In this document: positions 9,996-22,177 of the stretch, one piece after another | How positions within the stretch are numbered: position 1 is the first letter of the stretch | How the letters are laid out: each line of letters opens with the position of its first letter | Assembly: GCF_027943255.1 (NCBI RefSeq) | Contig: NC_072897.1 | Coordinates: 42,630,044 to 42,694,043 of the forward strand | Direction of reading: 5' to 3' | Origin: Anastrepha obliqua | Lineage: Eukaryota; Arthropoda; Insecta; Diptera; Tephritidae | DNA: 64,000 bases | Translations under genes and position numbers: made by a program | The notes under the pieces: generated by a model | Told to the model about the DNA's origin: nothing | The model's input: only the letters and a program-made list of their open reading frames with translations | Databases searched by the model: none

Positions 9996-12531
9996 CAGTG
10001 GACGCCAACCCGTCGATCGCGAGCAACCGGTAGCTCGCAAAGGCAATTCTGGTAGCTCGCGCTGCTCACGTTGCAAAAAATCCAAAAGCCAGAAAATCAT
10101 ACCAGTATTAGCAAATTTCAGAAATTTTCATAATAAATAGATAAACAGCGGCAACACTGCGGTAAGCGATTTCGCGCCGACAAACACGACGCGAAGTCGC
10201 GTCTCCGTTCTAGGATCGGCTGGAACCGATTAGCGTGTTCGAGAATTTTTTTTCTTTATATATACGCAATGCACGTCGACATTGCGCTCAGTTTAATACT
10301 GAACGGCATTATCAACGTTCTGCGTGCAGCGGTTGGGTTAGAGCTCGAAACATTATGGCTAGCAGTAGTAAGAAGGCGAAGACATACCATTTCCATTCGG
10401 AATGGGAAGAACAATACTTCTTCACAGAAGTTAAAGGCAAAACTGTTTGTTTGTTATGTAATACATCTGTGTCAGTTCCTAAAAAAGGAAATATTGAGAG
10501 GCATCATAAAACTGTACATTCGAATTTTGAGAAGGCATTCCCGTTAAATTCTGCCACCAGAAAAGAAAAACTGAAACATTTAAAAATCCAGTTAATTGGA
10601 TAACAGTCAATATTTTTGAAAACAATCGACAAAAATAAGGCTGCAACTGAAGCATCTTATCGTGTTTCCCAGATAATTGCACAAAAGAAAAAACCTTATG
10701 AAGACGGGGAAATCATAAAACAAGCATTTTTGGAAGCTGCAGATTCTTTATTCGCCAACTTTAGAAATAAAGACGAAATAGTGTCTGCTATAAAATCTAT
10801 GCAACTTTCTGCTAATACAGTGATGAGGCGAGTAGAGGTAATGAGCAATGATATTTTTTACAGTTAAGAAGTGACTTAGATAACTGTATTTATTTTTCAC
10901 TGCGACTGGATGAATCAACAGATGTAGTTGACACCTCACAGATGGCCATATTTGTCAGGATGGCTTTTAGTGATTTTACAATTAAAGAAGATCTTTTGAA
11001 GTTTATTCCACTCAAAGGTCATACTACTGGACTAGAGCTGTTTTCTCATTTAAAAAATCTCATCTCTTCTGAGAAAATTCCAATATCAAAAATGGTAGGC
11101 CTGACAACTGACGGTGCTCCAGCTATGGTGGGTTGTGATAAGGGGCTCGTGGCGCTATGTCATAAGGATGGAAGTTTTCCACAATTTCTTAGTTACCAGT
11201 GTATTATACATCAGCAAGCATTATGTGGAAATTTTCTAAACTTGAACAACGTTATGAAACTGGTGGTGAAAATTGTGAACAAGATTAGAGCTCAAGCGTT
11301 ACAAAGAAGATTATTTAAAACCTTGGCTGATGAAATTGACTGTCAATACGGAGAGCTACTTCTTCACTCTGAAGTGCGATGGTTAAGCAGAGGACGAGTG
11401 CTCAAACGTTTCAATGATGTCCTGCCTGCTATACTCCAATTTTTCAAAGAACGCGATGAACCGATTCCTGAATTGGAAAATTCGACTTGGCTCAGAGATT
11501 TTGGTTTTCTTGATTACATTACAGATATATTAAATGAGCTTAACTTGTAGCTTCAAGGCAGGGATAAAGAATTAGCGGAAATGATTTCTGATATAAATGC
11601 ATTTATTACAAAACTTGAATTTCGGGAACAAAACCTAAAAAACCGCGATACTAAGCATTTTCCTATTCTTTCCGAAAAGATATCCAAAAATCTATTAGAG
11701 CCCTATGACAGTAAATATCATATGGAAATAGTTTCTAACTTGAAGGAAAACTTCAAAAATCGTTTCAAGGATTTCAGCAAAATTGCTTTAGTGACGCAAT
11801 TTGTTGTTTCACCCTTCATGGACATTGATGTACAGCGGTTTGCAACTAGTGTTATGAACAACTTTGGCGAAGACATTCCTGTGACAGAAATGGAACTGAT
11901 TGCTTTTCAAAGTGACTTGATTTTAAAATCTTTAGGTTCAAATACAAAATGTATATGGACTTTAGTAAGTAAAGATAAGTATTCAGTTTTATGTCGTGTT
12001 CCATTGAAAGTGAAAGTGTTATTCAGTTCAACTTATTTGTGTGAATCTTCTTTTTCCAATATGAAATTTATTAAAAATAAATACCGCAATCGGCTTACAG
12101 ATATACATTTGGATAACTGTATTCGAATGACTGTATCAAATTATACTGCAAATATTAAAAAAATTATCGATGAGTCAGAATGTCAACCTTCTGCTTCAAT
12201 ATGCTCTTTTTATCTGCCCATATTTTATTTATATAATAATGTACTATTACTGTTTTGTTGTTTTTTTAAGTCGCTTGTGATTTGCCATTATGACTGCAAA
12301 AAATTTTGTTACGATTGATAGGTGTGAACATGGATGTAGTTATGCATAAGTATAAGCACTATAAGTCATAAGTTTATTATATATACAATAGAACGTATAC
12401 TAGTAAAATAAATACATGTATTGTATGTCGAATATAACTGTGTATTATTTAATTTATGTTGGCAAGTAGCTCGCTGTTTATTTCAAAATCTTGAAAGTAG
12501 CTCAACACATTGAAAAGGTTGGCGACCACTG
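9996..12531 (+). mobile_element. hAT transposon, 2,536 bp, perfect 8-bp duplication
   Basis: The ends are CAGTGGACGCCAACC and, read from the right, CAGTGGTCGCCAACC, flanked by an exact 8-bp duplication GTCTAGGG (9988-9995 and 12532-12539). Length, TIRs starting CAGTG and duplication size are all typical of hAT. The AGCTCGC motif recurs in the subterminal regions at both ends. It holds one broken transposase gene and is inserted in repeat A. Confidence 0.93.
10355..12318 (+). pseudogene. hAT transposase (GTF2IRD2/ZBED-like), broken
   Basis: The reading begins at ATG 10355. An N-terminal BED-type zinc finger shows CLLC and HHKTVH spacing. The RNase H-like core has RLDESTD (first Asp), LTTDGAPAMVG (second Asp), a following CIIH (the CxxH of hAT proteins) and EVRWLSRG. 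The C-terminal dimerisation region contains SSTYLCESSFSNMKF. It is interrupted by an in-frame TAA at 10601-10603, a one-base shift in a T run near 10855, and an in-frame TAG at 11548-11550. Otherwise the protein is nearly collinear with this widespread animal hAT lineage, so decay is recent. Confidence 0.88.
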
Positions 12532-14670
12532 GTCTAGGGCATCAAGTGTGCATACGCACATACAAATATGTACACGCATCTGCAAAATAGAATTGTTTTA
12601 GCATTTGGTAGACAGGAATTCGATCATTTGGGTATTTACTCCCTAATTATTGCGTGTAAATATGATAAGGCGATGCGTCGTGAGATAGGTCATGGTTGCT
12701 GCAATGCGTATGCACATATGCAATACCAACAATGATAGAAACAACAAGTGCGTGACGTCACTTTGCCAAGTTGTGCAGTGTTGCCAACCATTTGCTCTTA
12801 GCAATAAATGTAGTGCTTTTTATGTATCAAAATGCGAAAATTTTTAAGTAGGTGTTTGTTTCTTATTTTTAATTTAAAGCTACCAAAACTATAAGTTAAA
12901 AACAAACTTTATTATTAAACAGAAGAATGTTAAAAAACGTCACTCTGAGAACATTTTAGTGCTAATGAAAATTTGTTGGTTCTTATAAAATTTGATATTT
13001 TGAAAGTGTAAATTTAATTTTTTGTTTGTTATGCAAATATATTAAATGTCCCTCTTTCAACTCTTCTTAACATTGAACACCTTTTTACACATTATAAAAA
13101 GCGTTTGAATTTACTGAATGCGAATTAAAGCCATAGAGGTGTAATCGTTTCTTCCGGTCCTAAATGCTTAGTCGGACACAGGGCATCAAGAGGTGTATTC
13201 ACAGTCAAAATAAGCAAAAAAATAGCAGCAAATACTGAAGAAACCATAACGACACTTTTACAAAAAGAGTACCCTATATTGTTCCATAACCTCAATCGTA
13301 GCAAAAAAGTCGTTCTCTTAACAAACAACTCATAAATTAATATGTAAATAAGCATAACACATTTATTAAAAAAACGCACATTTTAAAGACAATTTGTCAC
13401 GCTTACAAAGTTCTTTAAGTAATTCAATAAAAATTTGGTGTTTTATTTTCGTTAAATGGACATTTCAGTGCGTTTTTATATCCAAAGCTAGGCAACACTG
13501 CAGTAGTGAGAGACAGATTTGACTGCTGAAAGCAGAAGAGCCCCAATAACAACTGCAATCGCGGGCAATACGACCAGATGTTTAAAAAAAAAATAGATCT
13601 TATTAATACTGAATGAATTATTGAACTAATTAAAAAAATGTTTATTTTACAAAATTATAAACATTACTTTTAATTAGAACAGGCAGAAAAATGTCATGAA
13701 GAAAGAACCTTAAACTCCGAGACTAAATAACAAACAAAATGCTAATTAAATCATGTTACAAAAATGGCAATCTGGCCATACTGGTGCTAAAACGACGTAA
13801 CTCATTGTCAAATTCGCTGAGAAAAAAGTAACGGTACCACGATAGACGCCATCTCATTATTCTTTCCATCATGCTGTAACACTATAAGAATTGAAGATGC
13901 AAATGAACTTTTGCACTAACATATATTAACTAACAAAATATGTGTATATATTGATATATCAAGATACCAATGTAATGTAAGTATAAAAAAATAGGCAAGG
14001 GTATTTTCTAAATGTATTTATTTATTACGTACCCGAACAAAACAAAAATTAATTTCGACATAGTTTTACAAGCTCCACCTCAAAAGGTAAAATAAGGCAC
14101 AAATTCCCATCATACAAGTATTCCAAATTGCTTGCAAAATGCCGTCAGCTATTATTATTGAATTTCATACAGAAGCCAAAAACTGAGCAGAGCCAATGTA
14201 CTTGTACATAGTTCACTGTAATTAGCTCTGTTAAGAAGTTCCGCGCTGTAGTTAACGACGTCAGTACAAAGATACATATGTATGTATATAAACCACACCA
14301 CATACATATATACACTGCATACATATATTTCGGTGTAACCCAAAAATATTCTTTTTGCTCAAATATCACCAAATAATATCAAGTGGAGCACAACCGCTTT
14401 TAAGCCATTTTTATAAATAAACGTGAAAATTATAAAAAATTAGGGTTTGGAATTAGTTCCATGGGAAATAAGATTTCTAGCACTAACATTTGAAAAAATT
14501 GCATAAATAATTAATGAAAAGAACAAACTTAAAAAAAAATTTAAACATAAAACTAAAATCGCGATAAAAGCGACAATACATCTTTGACTCAACACGTTTA
14601 TCATAGGACGCAGAAATGGAAAGGAGATAGCAAACCTGACAACACAAATAACTGCCTCGACCAAAACCCT
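12532..14670. other. End of repeat A copy 2, then no gene recognised
   Basis: Bases 12532-12760 appear to continue repeat A (duplicated GTCTAGGG, then CATCAAGTGTGC). From 12761 to 14670 I see only AT-rich non-coding DNA. GCAGTGTTGCC near 12776 and its inverse GGCAACACTGC near 13490 could be flanks of a non-autonomous element, but I could not confirm ends or duplication. Part of the last 700 bases may be the LTR and leader of the gag relic that follows. Confidence 0.4.
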
Positions 14671-14689
14671 GACTGAAACCAAAGAGAGG

Positions 14690-15347
14690 ATGAATTCTTT
14701 TGAAAAAAACGCAACAGTCACAGTCACAGATCAATATCAAAACTGTGCACCCAACATTACTGATGCGTCGCAAATTAATTTGGAAATTTTTAAAATGCTT
14801 CCAATATTCATAGGCGACACGAACCATTATAGATCGTGGAGAAAACGTGTCTGGACACACATGGAAAACATCAGGAATTAAGCTACTACACTCACGTATT
14901 ATACGGCGCTGTCGATCGTTCATTCCAAAATTCAAGGAGAGGTGGCCGATATTCTAATTAAGCACAACAAAAAGCTTAATTTTTACTCCATGTACCTATG
15001 AAGACCAAAGACCCCTGTATGTGTTGCTCGAAGCAATGAAAAGAATAAAACAAGGAAAAAGGACGTTGGCGGAGTTCCATAGCTAGGTTACTAAATCGTT
15101 TAACCTTGCACTCACTAAAGTTGAGATGGATAGCTCAGGCAATCCCTCAGCCTATAAAGAATACGCAAACCAGGAAGCTGTAAGGACATTCATTCTCGGT
15201 CTGAACAGCAAATACACGAGCGGCACCCTCTATAGCCACAGTCCAAAGGACTTAGAAGCCGCTTACGCTATCGCAAGCACTATACATCACGACAACGTGA
15301 ACTTACAGTTCAACTTTCCGCCTCCAACCGCATGGCAAGCCATTTAA
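14690..15347 (+). pseudogene. gypsy-type LTR retrotransposon gag, decayed
   Basis: Two separated reading frames give a Gag-like protein: LPIFIGDTNHYRSWRKRVW near 14790-14850, QGEVADILIKHN near 14935, then YEDQRPLYVLLEAMKR at about 15000-15045 and a helical region to 15347. The YEDQRP segment matches the YADKRP element of gypsy-lineage Gags such as the one at 44.1-52.3 kb. Stops at 14880 and 15085 and a frameshift near 14990 break it. No protease, reverse transcriptase or LTR can be assigned to it. Confidence 0.6.
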
Positions 15348-15639
15348 ACTTTACGAATGTTATATGGGCGTCATATGTTATTCACGCAACGTAAGCTACG
15401 TCAGAAACCATTGGTAAGATGTGATAAGCTGGAAACCCTAATTGAATTAGCACTTGCGGTACAACATTACTGTTGTACTCGGAAAGCTATTCGAATCTCC
15501 TCTTATTTGAATGATCCGATGCTATTCTGGGCTCCTTTACAAATATCCAAGCGATTTGAAGTTAGAGTGAGGTAGGTATAGGGTCCCACTGCTCCATGCT
15601 GACATTGACGAGTTCGATTATTGAGTTTTAAAATTGGCG

Positions 15640-17170
15640 ACGTGTGCTAGTCAAGTCGTCTCCGTAACTAGTACCGGCGATGACGTTAAAGTTAATAACA
15701 ATCAGTTTAAGAAAAGGTGCTCGTGCACGGCGTAGTTCACACCGATAGTCCAAGCCACAAGCTCTCAACTTGAGTTCAGTGTAATGGTTATCATAGACAC
15801 GAGAAATGCAAACAGTTTTGCGCTTTGTCTATCAACGATAGGTGGTGTTTCAATGGCTCGCGACAATAAGCTATGCATCAAATGCTTTCGGAAACATTTC
15901 CTGAAGAACTGCTAATTGCATAGCCGTTGAGGTATTGATATTGACGGTTGCACAAAGCCGCATCATGTTCTGCTTCATTCAAATTATTGAGCGACATCAA
16001 ACCATAAAGCAGTTGTGATGTAAGATAAGAAGGAGTAAGTTGATGCGATCCTCTATAGAAAATACAAGTGCATAAAGACGTATCCGTTAATAGATAAGCT
16101 ATGTCTCAGGTGGACGGGTAATATAAGGCAGGTAGAGCATAAAACAAAAGTGTTATCCTTAGGCTCTCTTCTACATAGGAAACGTCGCCCCGGCTTAATC
16201 TTCGCAACATATGCACGGTCGACAAACCTTGGTCTTCCAAAGCAGTCGCTGTAACAAGAAGTACTCTCCGCATCGGCATTCGCACAATTTGCTTTTCGAA
16301 CCATATGCTGGGGTGCGCGTTACACTGCTTCTTGGAGTCGGCAATGTAAAGCTCGGTGATCGAGCACCGTTTGGTCAGTATATAGCAGCGGCGAGGAAGC
16401 TAATGCCTTTTCGAATAGCGTGATGCACATCTGCTCCTGTGTGTCAACTGAATACATGGATTAAGTGTTAAAGACTAATTACGCTCTGCAGGCATTTGGC
16501 ATAAGCAAGAAAGATGAACCACTGAAACCCAAAGCAGATCAACGGACTCTCGCCATTATGCAATCGATCATAAAGTATCATACATGGAAACGGGCGCCTT
16601 CTGGCGTCTCTGGTTGAAATACATACACGATTTCGTGAGCATTCCTTATGCCATCACCGGAGACATGCGCGAAATGTTCCACCAAATTCAAGTGCGAGGC
16701 GAAGACGAAAAGCGAACATAAATTTTTGGGGCGACATAAGAATCGCTCTAGAGATCCTGATATGATACGAGAACCAGCATTGAAGACAGAAGCGGTGCCA
16801 CGCTTGGGAATATCCTTAGAGTCGCGTCGCAGCTAGCTGACCAGTTTTGGAGAGGGGGGTGAGGGAATATCTTCCTAACCTAACACCTCGCGCAAAATGG
16901 TATCAACTTCCACCTGAACCTGTCGACAAAACCGACGTAGTATTCATCGTCGATGAAACAAGTAAATCTAACATCTGGATCAAATGAATTGTAATTGAAG
17001 TTCTGCGAGCAAAGGATGGTCATGCCCAAAGCGCTATCGTGAAACCGTGTATGGTTTTGATAACCCGACCTGTTGTCAAATTAGCGAAATTGGATTTGTC
17101 TGGATTAACTTTGACGCCAGGAATCAAGTTTGCGAGACAGGGCTTTTTAAAAACGCAGTGTAATTATTTT
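15640..17170 (+). pseudogene. BEL/Pao retrotransposon relic (gag knuckle, RT start, integrase end)
   Basis: Three conserved BEL/Pao pieces occur in order. First is a Gag knuckle near 15860-16010 (KLCIKCFRKHF, then IDGCTKPHHVLLH). Next is the start of the reverse transcriptase near 16490-16730 (GISKKDEPLKPKADQRTL, then GDMREMFHQIQVRGEDEK). Last is the integrase C-terminal domain near 16890-17120 (KWYQLPPEPVDKTDVVFIVD, then RPVVKLAKLDL). Large segments between them are deleted and frames change repeatedly. It is unrelated in position to the fuller BEL element at 53321-59562. Confidence 0.7.
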
Positions 17171-17484
17171 ACTAAGCAACTAAAAATGCATACTTGCCCT
17201 GCACTTGACGGGTTCGGTTCAAAGTAGAGTGCACGAAGAAAACTTTTTCTTTTACTTTGGAGCCATCGTCGTATGCAGAGCAATGGGTGCATTAAAGCAT
17301 AAATGTAAGAATATACTTTGTCCTACCCTAAGTTCTGTTAAAAGTTAAGTCCGTCATACTTAGTCCTGCCATAAGTTATGTTACAAGTTAAGTCTGTTAT
17401 ATGTACATATGAAATTATAATACTTTTTTCATGAAGTAAATTTTATTTTATAATGTAAATATTAAGGAAAACTATTTTAAACTT
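17171..17484. other. No gene recognised; possibly LTR of the BEL relic
   Basis: Non-coding DNA with two imperfect repeats of an AAGTTAAGTC(C/T)GT motif near 17340 and 17390. Its place directly after the integrase end would suit a degraded LTR, but I see no partner LTR. Confidence 0.3.
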
Positions 17485-17760
17485 TCATTTGAAATGGTCA
17501 CCATTTGCTTTTACACAAGCCTTCAAACGATTAGGCCATTCAGTTCTTGCAGTACTCACGGTTTCCATGGATGTTGATGTTGCTGCTCGAACCAAAGATT
17601 GTGCGGTCTTCGACAAGCCAAGTTCTCCAATTCTGACTACAAGCAGTAGTCCAATGGATTCAGACCTGCTAGGTCGTTTTTGTCTTACGAGTTGGAGCTG
17701 AACCTTTGAGACAAAATTTTTTGCGTCTTTAGAAGTTTCAGCGTTTGTTATTAAAAATGG
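17485..17760 (-). pseudogene. Possible 3' end of a Tc1/mariner-like transposase
   Basis: The minus strand ends in TEWPNRLKACVKANGDHF and a stop, which resembles the closing residues of IS630/Tc1-mariner family transposases. The preceding 60 residues (SESIGLLLVVRIGELGLSK) do not give me a confident match. No catalytic motif or inverted repeat is visible. Treat this as a weak call. Confidence 0.3.
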
Positions 17761-18070
17761 GCTATGTAGTTTAAAACTTTCCTGCAGCTGCATATAGAGC
17801 AGCAAAAAACAAAAACAAAAAAATGCAATTTTGCACAATAAAAAAGCTGACTCATAGCAGAACAGACATAAGTTAAAAAAGAACATTTAACAGCTGAAAC
17901 TAAGAAATAAAAATATCTGAAACAAAAAAAACCCGAAAAAATGCCGATTGGCTCTCCCCCCTGATCGGGGCGGTTTAAACCAAAAACAACAAAAGCTGCA
18001 TATTCAGTTTCAGCAAAAACAGCAAAACACCTCAAAAGACATTCATTTGCGGCAAAATTTGCAATAAATC

Positions 18071-19195
18071 ATGCAACAAACAGCACAAGAACAGTCACAA
18101 CAGCAACAAATTGCACAACAGAAGCAAGAACAAGTGAGTCCAATCCGCTCCCAAGCACATGGAGATCCAAGTACCTTACACCCACCTCCAACTCAATCCC
18201 AAAGTCCCAAACAGCTCAAAATCATACAATGCCAAGCATACAGGAGTAGATTCAGCAGCTACAGCAACAACTGGAACTGTTTTATAAACAACAGGACCCC
18301 TATCCTCAACCATCGACCAGCAAGAGCCCATCAGGTAACAATTGGAAAATCGTCGAATCAAAAGAAAGGCTTCGCGATAGCCCAGATAAGCTCGCAACTT
18401 CTCAAAACTAAACCAAACTCGTTGAATACTGATTCGGTAGCGCTGAACCCTCTCAAAAGGGATTTTCTTCTTTGGAAGTTTACGAAGAAGAACCTAACCC
18501 TAAACTTCAAGAGAAAGCCTTACCAATATTTGTTGGCAAAGTCAATAATATTTCACCGTTGATGAAGCTCTTGGCAGAAACTGCTTCTGGCTCCTACGAT
18601 CTAAAACTCACAAACAGTGAGCAAGTAAAAATAAAAGCTTCCACTCCCAAATCCTATAAGGCTATTGTATCCCTAATGGAACAGAAAAATACTGAATTCT
18701 AAACGTATAAGCCCAAAGAATAGAGAAGCTTCAAAGTTGTATCAAAAAATATACATAATACTTATTCAAGAACCATGGGTACGTCGCAAGCATATCTGTG
18801 GTCTAGATGCTATGTCGTGGGGCCAAATACTTCATTGGGGATTGAATGTGAGACCTTGAGCCTGTATTCTCATGCCAAGATTGATTGAACGTACGATGTT
18901 AAAAGAGCTATGCTCTAGAGATATAGTTGTTGCAAAAGTCAAGAACTGGACTAGTGGCAATAGTGTCGAAGCTATCGTAGTTTCGGCCTACCTGCCCTAC
19001 GACTCTTTACAGCCGCCCCTTCAAGGGAGCCACGAGAAGTAGTCCAGTATGTCCAGAATCCAATAATCTGGGGCTTTTTTCACGTGCATGCAAACGTGAA
19101 CGGTCGTGTTTTTGATTGCTCCGCTATCGAAGCTTTAAATATGATCCTAAACCATCATAAATTCGAAATTGTGTAATTTTCTTTACGAGACAGTG
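18071..19195 (+). mobile_element. R1/LOA-Jockey-type LINE fragment: ORF1 and endonuclease, decayed
   Basis: It begins with a Gln-rich segment (MQQTAQEQSQQQQIAQQKQE). ORF1 then shows the Pre_C2HC-type region common in Jockey/LOA elements: ALPIFVGKVNNISPLMKLL, NSEQVKIKASTPKSYKAIV and FKVVSKNIH (18510-18755). An apurinic-endonuclease-like segment follows (18765-19190) with IQEPWV, CSRDIVVAKV and SAYLPYD. Several stops and frameshifts are present, and the zinc knuckles and RT are missing. It may be related to the minus-strand fragment at 24726-25705. Confidence 0.65.
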
Positions 19196-19253
19196 ACTCT
19201 ATTTTATTACATTTATTCTTTTTGGCTATTTTGCATAATATACCGATCTAAAA

Positions 19254-20419
19254 ATGCCGTGCCTATGTGCCAACAAAGTTGAGCGTACACAAGAGAAAGT
19301 GCAGTGCGACAAGTGCAATGGTCTCTTTCATTTAAATTGTGTCAACCTACAACCTGTTGACTAGAATTCTTGCTTAAAACGGGGAAGCAATTTATCTGTG
19401 ATAAGTGTGCCGCTGTTCGACGTCAATCCCTTCAAGCACCATCAACTCCCATCAACCTGGATGACGAAATTTCCACTGCTGATAATGTACCTGTGAATCC
19501 AGCTAATATAAGTGCACAGTTATCACCACATCAACAACTGCCGAAATCAACATCAGCTGATGACGTAAACAAATTAGATATCAGTCTGAAAACAATTATC
19601 AGAGAAATTGCTGCTCTGAAATCAGAAAATGCTCGTGCGATGGCCGCAATTAGCTCTCTCAAAGTGGATAAGCAGTTGCTGATTTCGCAAATAAGTGAAT
19701 TGTGTGCAGAAGTAAAACAGTTACGAAAACATCAAACGGTTGATGTATCCTCTGCTCTGGTACAGCTAACCGCTGAGGTGAAAGACCTTAATGCTTGTGT
19801 TCTTCCACGTGAGTGTCATGCAAGGAACACAAAAAATGCGAAAAGCAAATCGAAGAGACAGGAGCCACTACCAGTGACTGCTGCTACGTCGCCTGTAAAC
19901 GTGTCTATTGTTGCTGCTCCGCACGGTGAGACTAATTCGTTTTCCTCTGCTTCGCACTCTCATGCTGCTGCTGTCGATGCGCCGCTCTCTTATAGCGCTG
20001 CTGTTACTAATACAGCTAAAGTGAAGCTGACGCCAATTGCTGCTGCTGCTGCTTCTACGTCCGCTCTCCCATCAACATCAACTTGTAAAAAAGCGTCGGC
20101 ATTGCCGACTTCTCTTGCACCTACATCAAATAGTACACGTGAATGGAAAACCGTAACTAGAGCTAATAGGAAAAAGGTTAAACAACCTTTAGTTATCGGT
20201 TCAAACCAAAATAGTGAATTAAGTGTAGTTCCTAACATGAAGTGGCTGCACATATCGTCCTTCTCAAACACTGTGACAGCTGCCGATATTGTGGACTATG
20301 TTGCGAAACATGCAGAAATTGAACGCAAATTTCTTTCCTGCTATATACTTATCAAAAATGATACCCTCGTAAAAGATTTCAAGAAAATCAACTTTAAGCT
20401 AAGCGGAATTTTCCTATGA
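19254..20419 (+). pseudogene. LINE ORF1 with PHD-like zinc finger and coiled coil
   Basis: From ATG 19254 the protein starts with a PHD-like zinc module (CLC, CDKCNGLFHLNC, then FICDKC). A predicted coiled coil follows (ALKSENARAMAAISSLK and EVKQLRKHQ), then a Ser/Ala/Thr-rich linker and a C-terminal region ending near 20419. A one-base shift near 19355-19370 separates the first half of the zinc finger from the rest. ORF1 proteins of this type bind RNA and self-associate. The C-terminal part (MKWLHISSFSNTVTAADIVD) resembles an RNA-binding fold. Confidence 0.7.
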
Positions 20420-20440
20420 TAAGCTTTTAAATGCGGATAT

Positions 20441-21330
20441 ATGGCCTACGAACGTAAAAATTCGGCCATTCACTTTTTTTCAAAAAGACGTCACTCCACC
20501 TCTAATTCCGTAACTTCTGCAGCTAACTCCATCGCTAGTAATAAGTTATTAAAATTGTATTTTCAAAACATATCTGGACTTCGGACTAAATGTTCCACGG
20601 TATATATGAAAAGTTCTTTCTTAGACTTTGATATTTTTGTATTCGTTGAATCTTGGCTGAATGAAAATTTCTTCGATTGTGAAATTTTTGACCTCAATTT
20701 GTACGATGTTTTCCGTAAAGACCGTGACCCTGTCAAATCTGGATGTTCCAGAGGAGGTGGTGTTCTCATTGCTGTTCGGAGAAAATTTCGGGCATCATTG
20801 GTTACACTTACCAATTCTGACACACTCATTGATCAGCTTTGTGTACGTGTTTATGGCTCATCTGGATCAGTTTATGTGTGTGCATCCTACATTCCGCCGA
20901 ATAGTCCGGATTATTTATACTTTGCACATGCTGACAATGTTGTGTCATTAGCATCAAGCATAGCTGGTGACAGTCATCTTTGTGTCCTTCGTGATTTTAA
21001 TTTATGTCGTCTGAGTTGGTCCCCACTTAGAAACTCGGCTGCTTTTATGGCTTCTAATGTAAATTCTTCAGCCGAAATTCATGTCATTGATAGCTTTTTA
21101 AGCATTAAAAAATTAATGGTTTTTATAATAGCCTTAATAGAATCCTAGATCTAGTGTTCATTTCAAATAACATCAACTACACATTGTCGGAAGGCATTGC
21201 TCCCATATCTTTAACTGATAAACATCATGTTCCTCTCTCTCTTGAGTTGGAATTTTATGAGTTTTCTGAGGTATCCGATGAGCCTAACATCAAATTTAAC
21301 TACAACTTATGCGACTTCTCAATTTTTAAC
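20441..21330 (+). pseudogene. LINE AP-endonuclease domain
   Basis: The segment has endonuclease-like motifs in order: LYFQNISGLRTK, FVESWLN (catalytic Glu), RGGGVLIAV, VYVCASYIPPN, LRDFNL (in place of the usual GDFN) and, after a frameshift near 21110, RILDLVFIS and DKHHVPLSLEL (catalytic Asp-His). It nicks target DNA to prime reverse transcription. The change to RDFN and the frameshift suggest loss of function. Confidence 0.75.
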
Positions 21331-22177
21331 TAAATTTTATTAAGTATTTGCTGGGTTAATGCCTTCCACGACAATGATGTTACCTCTTGTTTTCATTTTT
21401 TAAGACTAAGGTTTCTGAGCTGTGTTTGAAGCACATTCCTGTTTATCATAAGAAAGTAAATATATAAAACACCTTTTCATACCAAACGGCTTAGGCATCT
21501 AAAGAATCTAAAAAACAAATTTTCTAAACTGTATAAAAGGTCTGGAGACCCAATGCACTTCTCAAAATTTCAATGCCATTTAAAAGAGTTTAACTGTTTG
21601 AACAAGTTCTTATATAGAAATTACATCTTGAGTTTCGAAAACAATATTATTTCGGATTGCCTTTTGGCAATTCGTCAAATCAAAAAAGTCTTGCTCAATG
21701 GTGCCAAACAATGTTTTTTATAATGGTAAATATGCAAATTCTGCCATAGAATCTGCCAATTTATTTGCTGACTTTTTCTGCTCTAATTTTGAACCCGACT
21801 TAGACTCCGATTCTAGTTTACCCTCTAATAGATTTTCACCTCTCAATTTTGGGACTTTGTGCCTATCTGTTACTGATGTCGTCAAGGGTATTATGAAGCT
21901 TAAGTCTACAACGCAAACTGACTCGGATGGCCTTTCGGGCATTTTGCTGAAGAATTGCTTGTGTCTCGCTGAGCCTCTTACAATTATATTCAATAAATCG
22001 TTGTCCTCTGGTTTCTTTGTTGACGACTGGAAATTTACTTCCGTTACGCCTATATTTAAGAGTGGAAATAAAAACGATGTTAGCAACTACAGACCGATTT
22101 CGAGGCTTTCGTCTGTCTCAAAACTTTTTGAGATAACAGTGAATGAAAAGTTATATTTTGCTGTCAAAGCCCTAATA

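Noticed and set aside
12774..13500. Possible non-autonomous element bounded by inverted GCAGTGTTGCC
   Set aside because: No flanking duplication could be found and the similarity does not extend past 11 bases.
17751..18035. Cys/Phe-rich minus ORF resembling a membrane protein
   Set aside because: Low complexity translation of A-rich plus-strand DNA; no homology and no conserved start.
18071..18562. Gln-rich ORF that could be a host regulatory protein
   Set aside because: It leads directly into LINE ORF1 motifs (Pre_C2HC-like) and an endonuclease, so it belongs to a retrotransposon.
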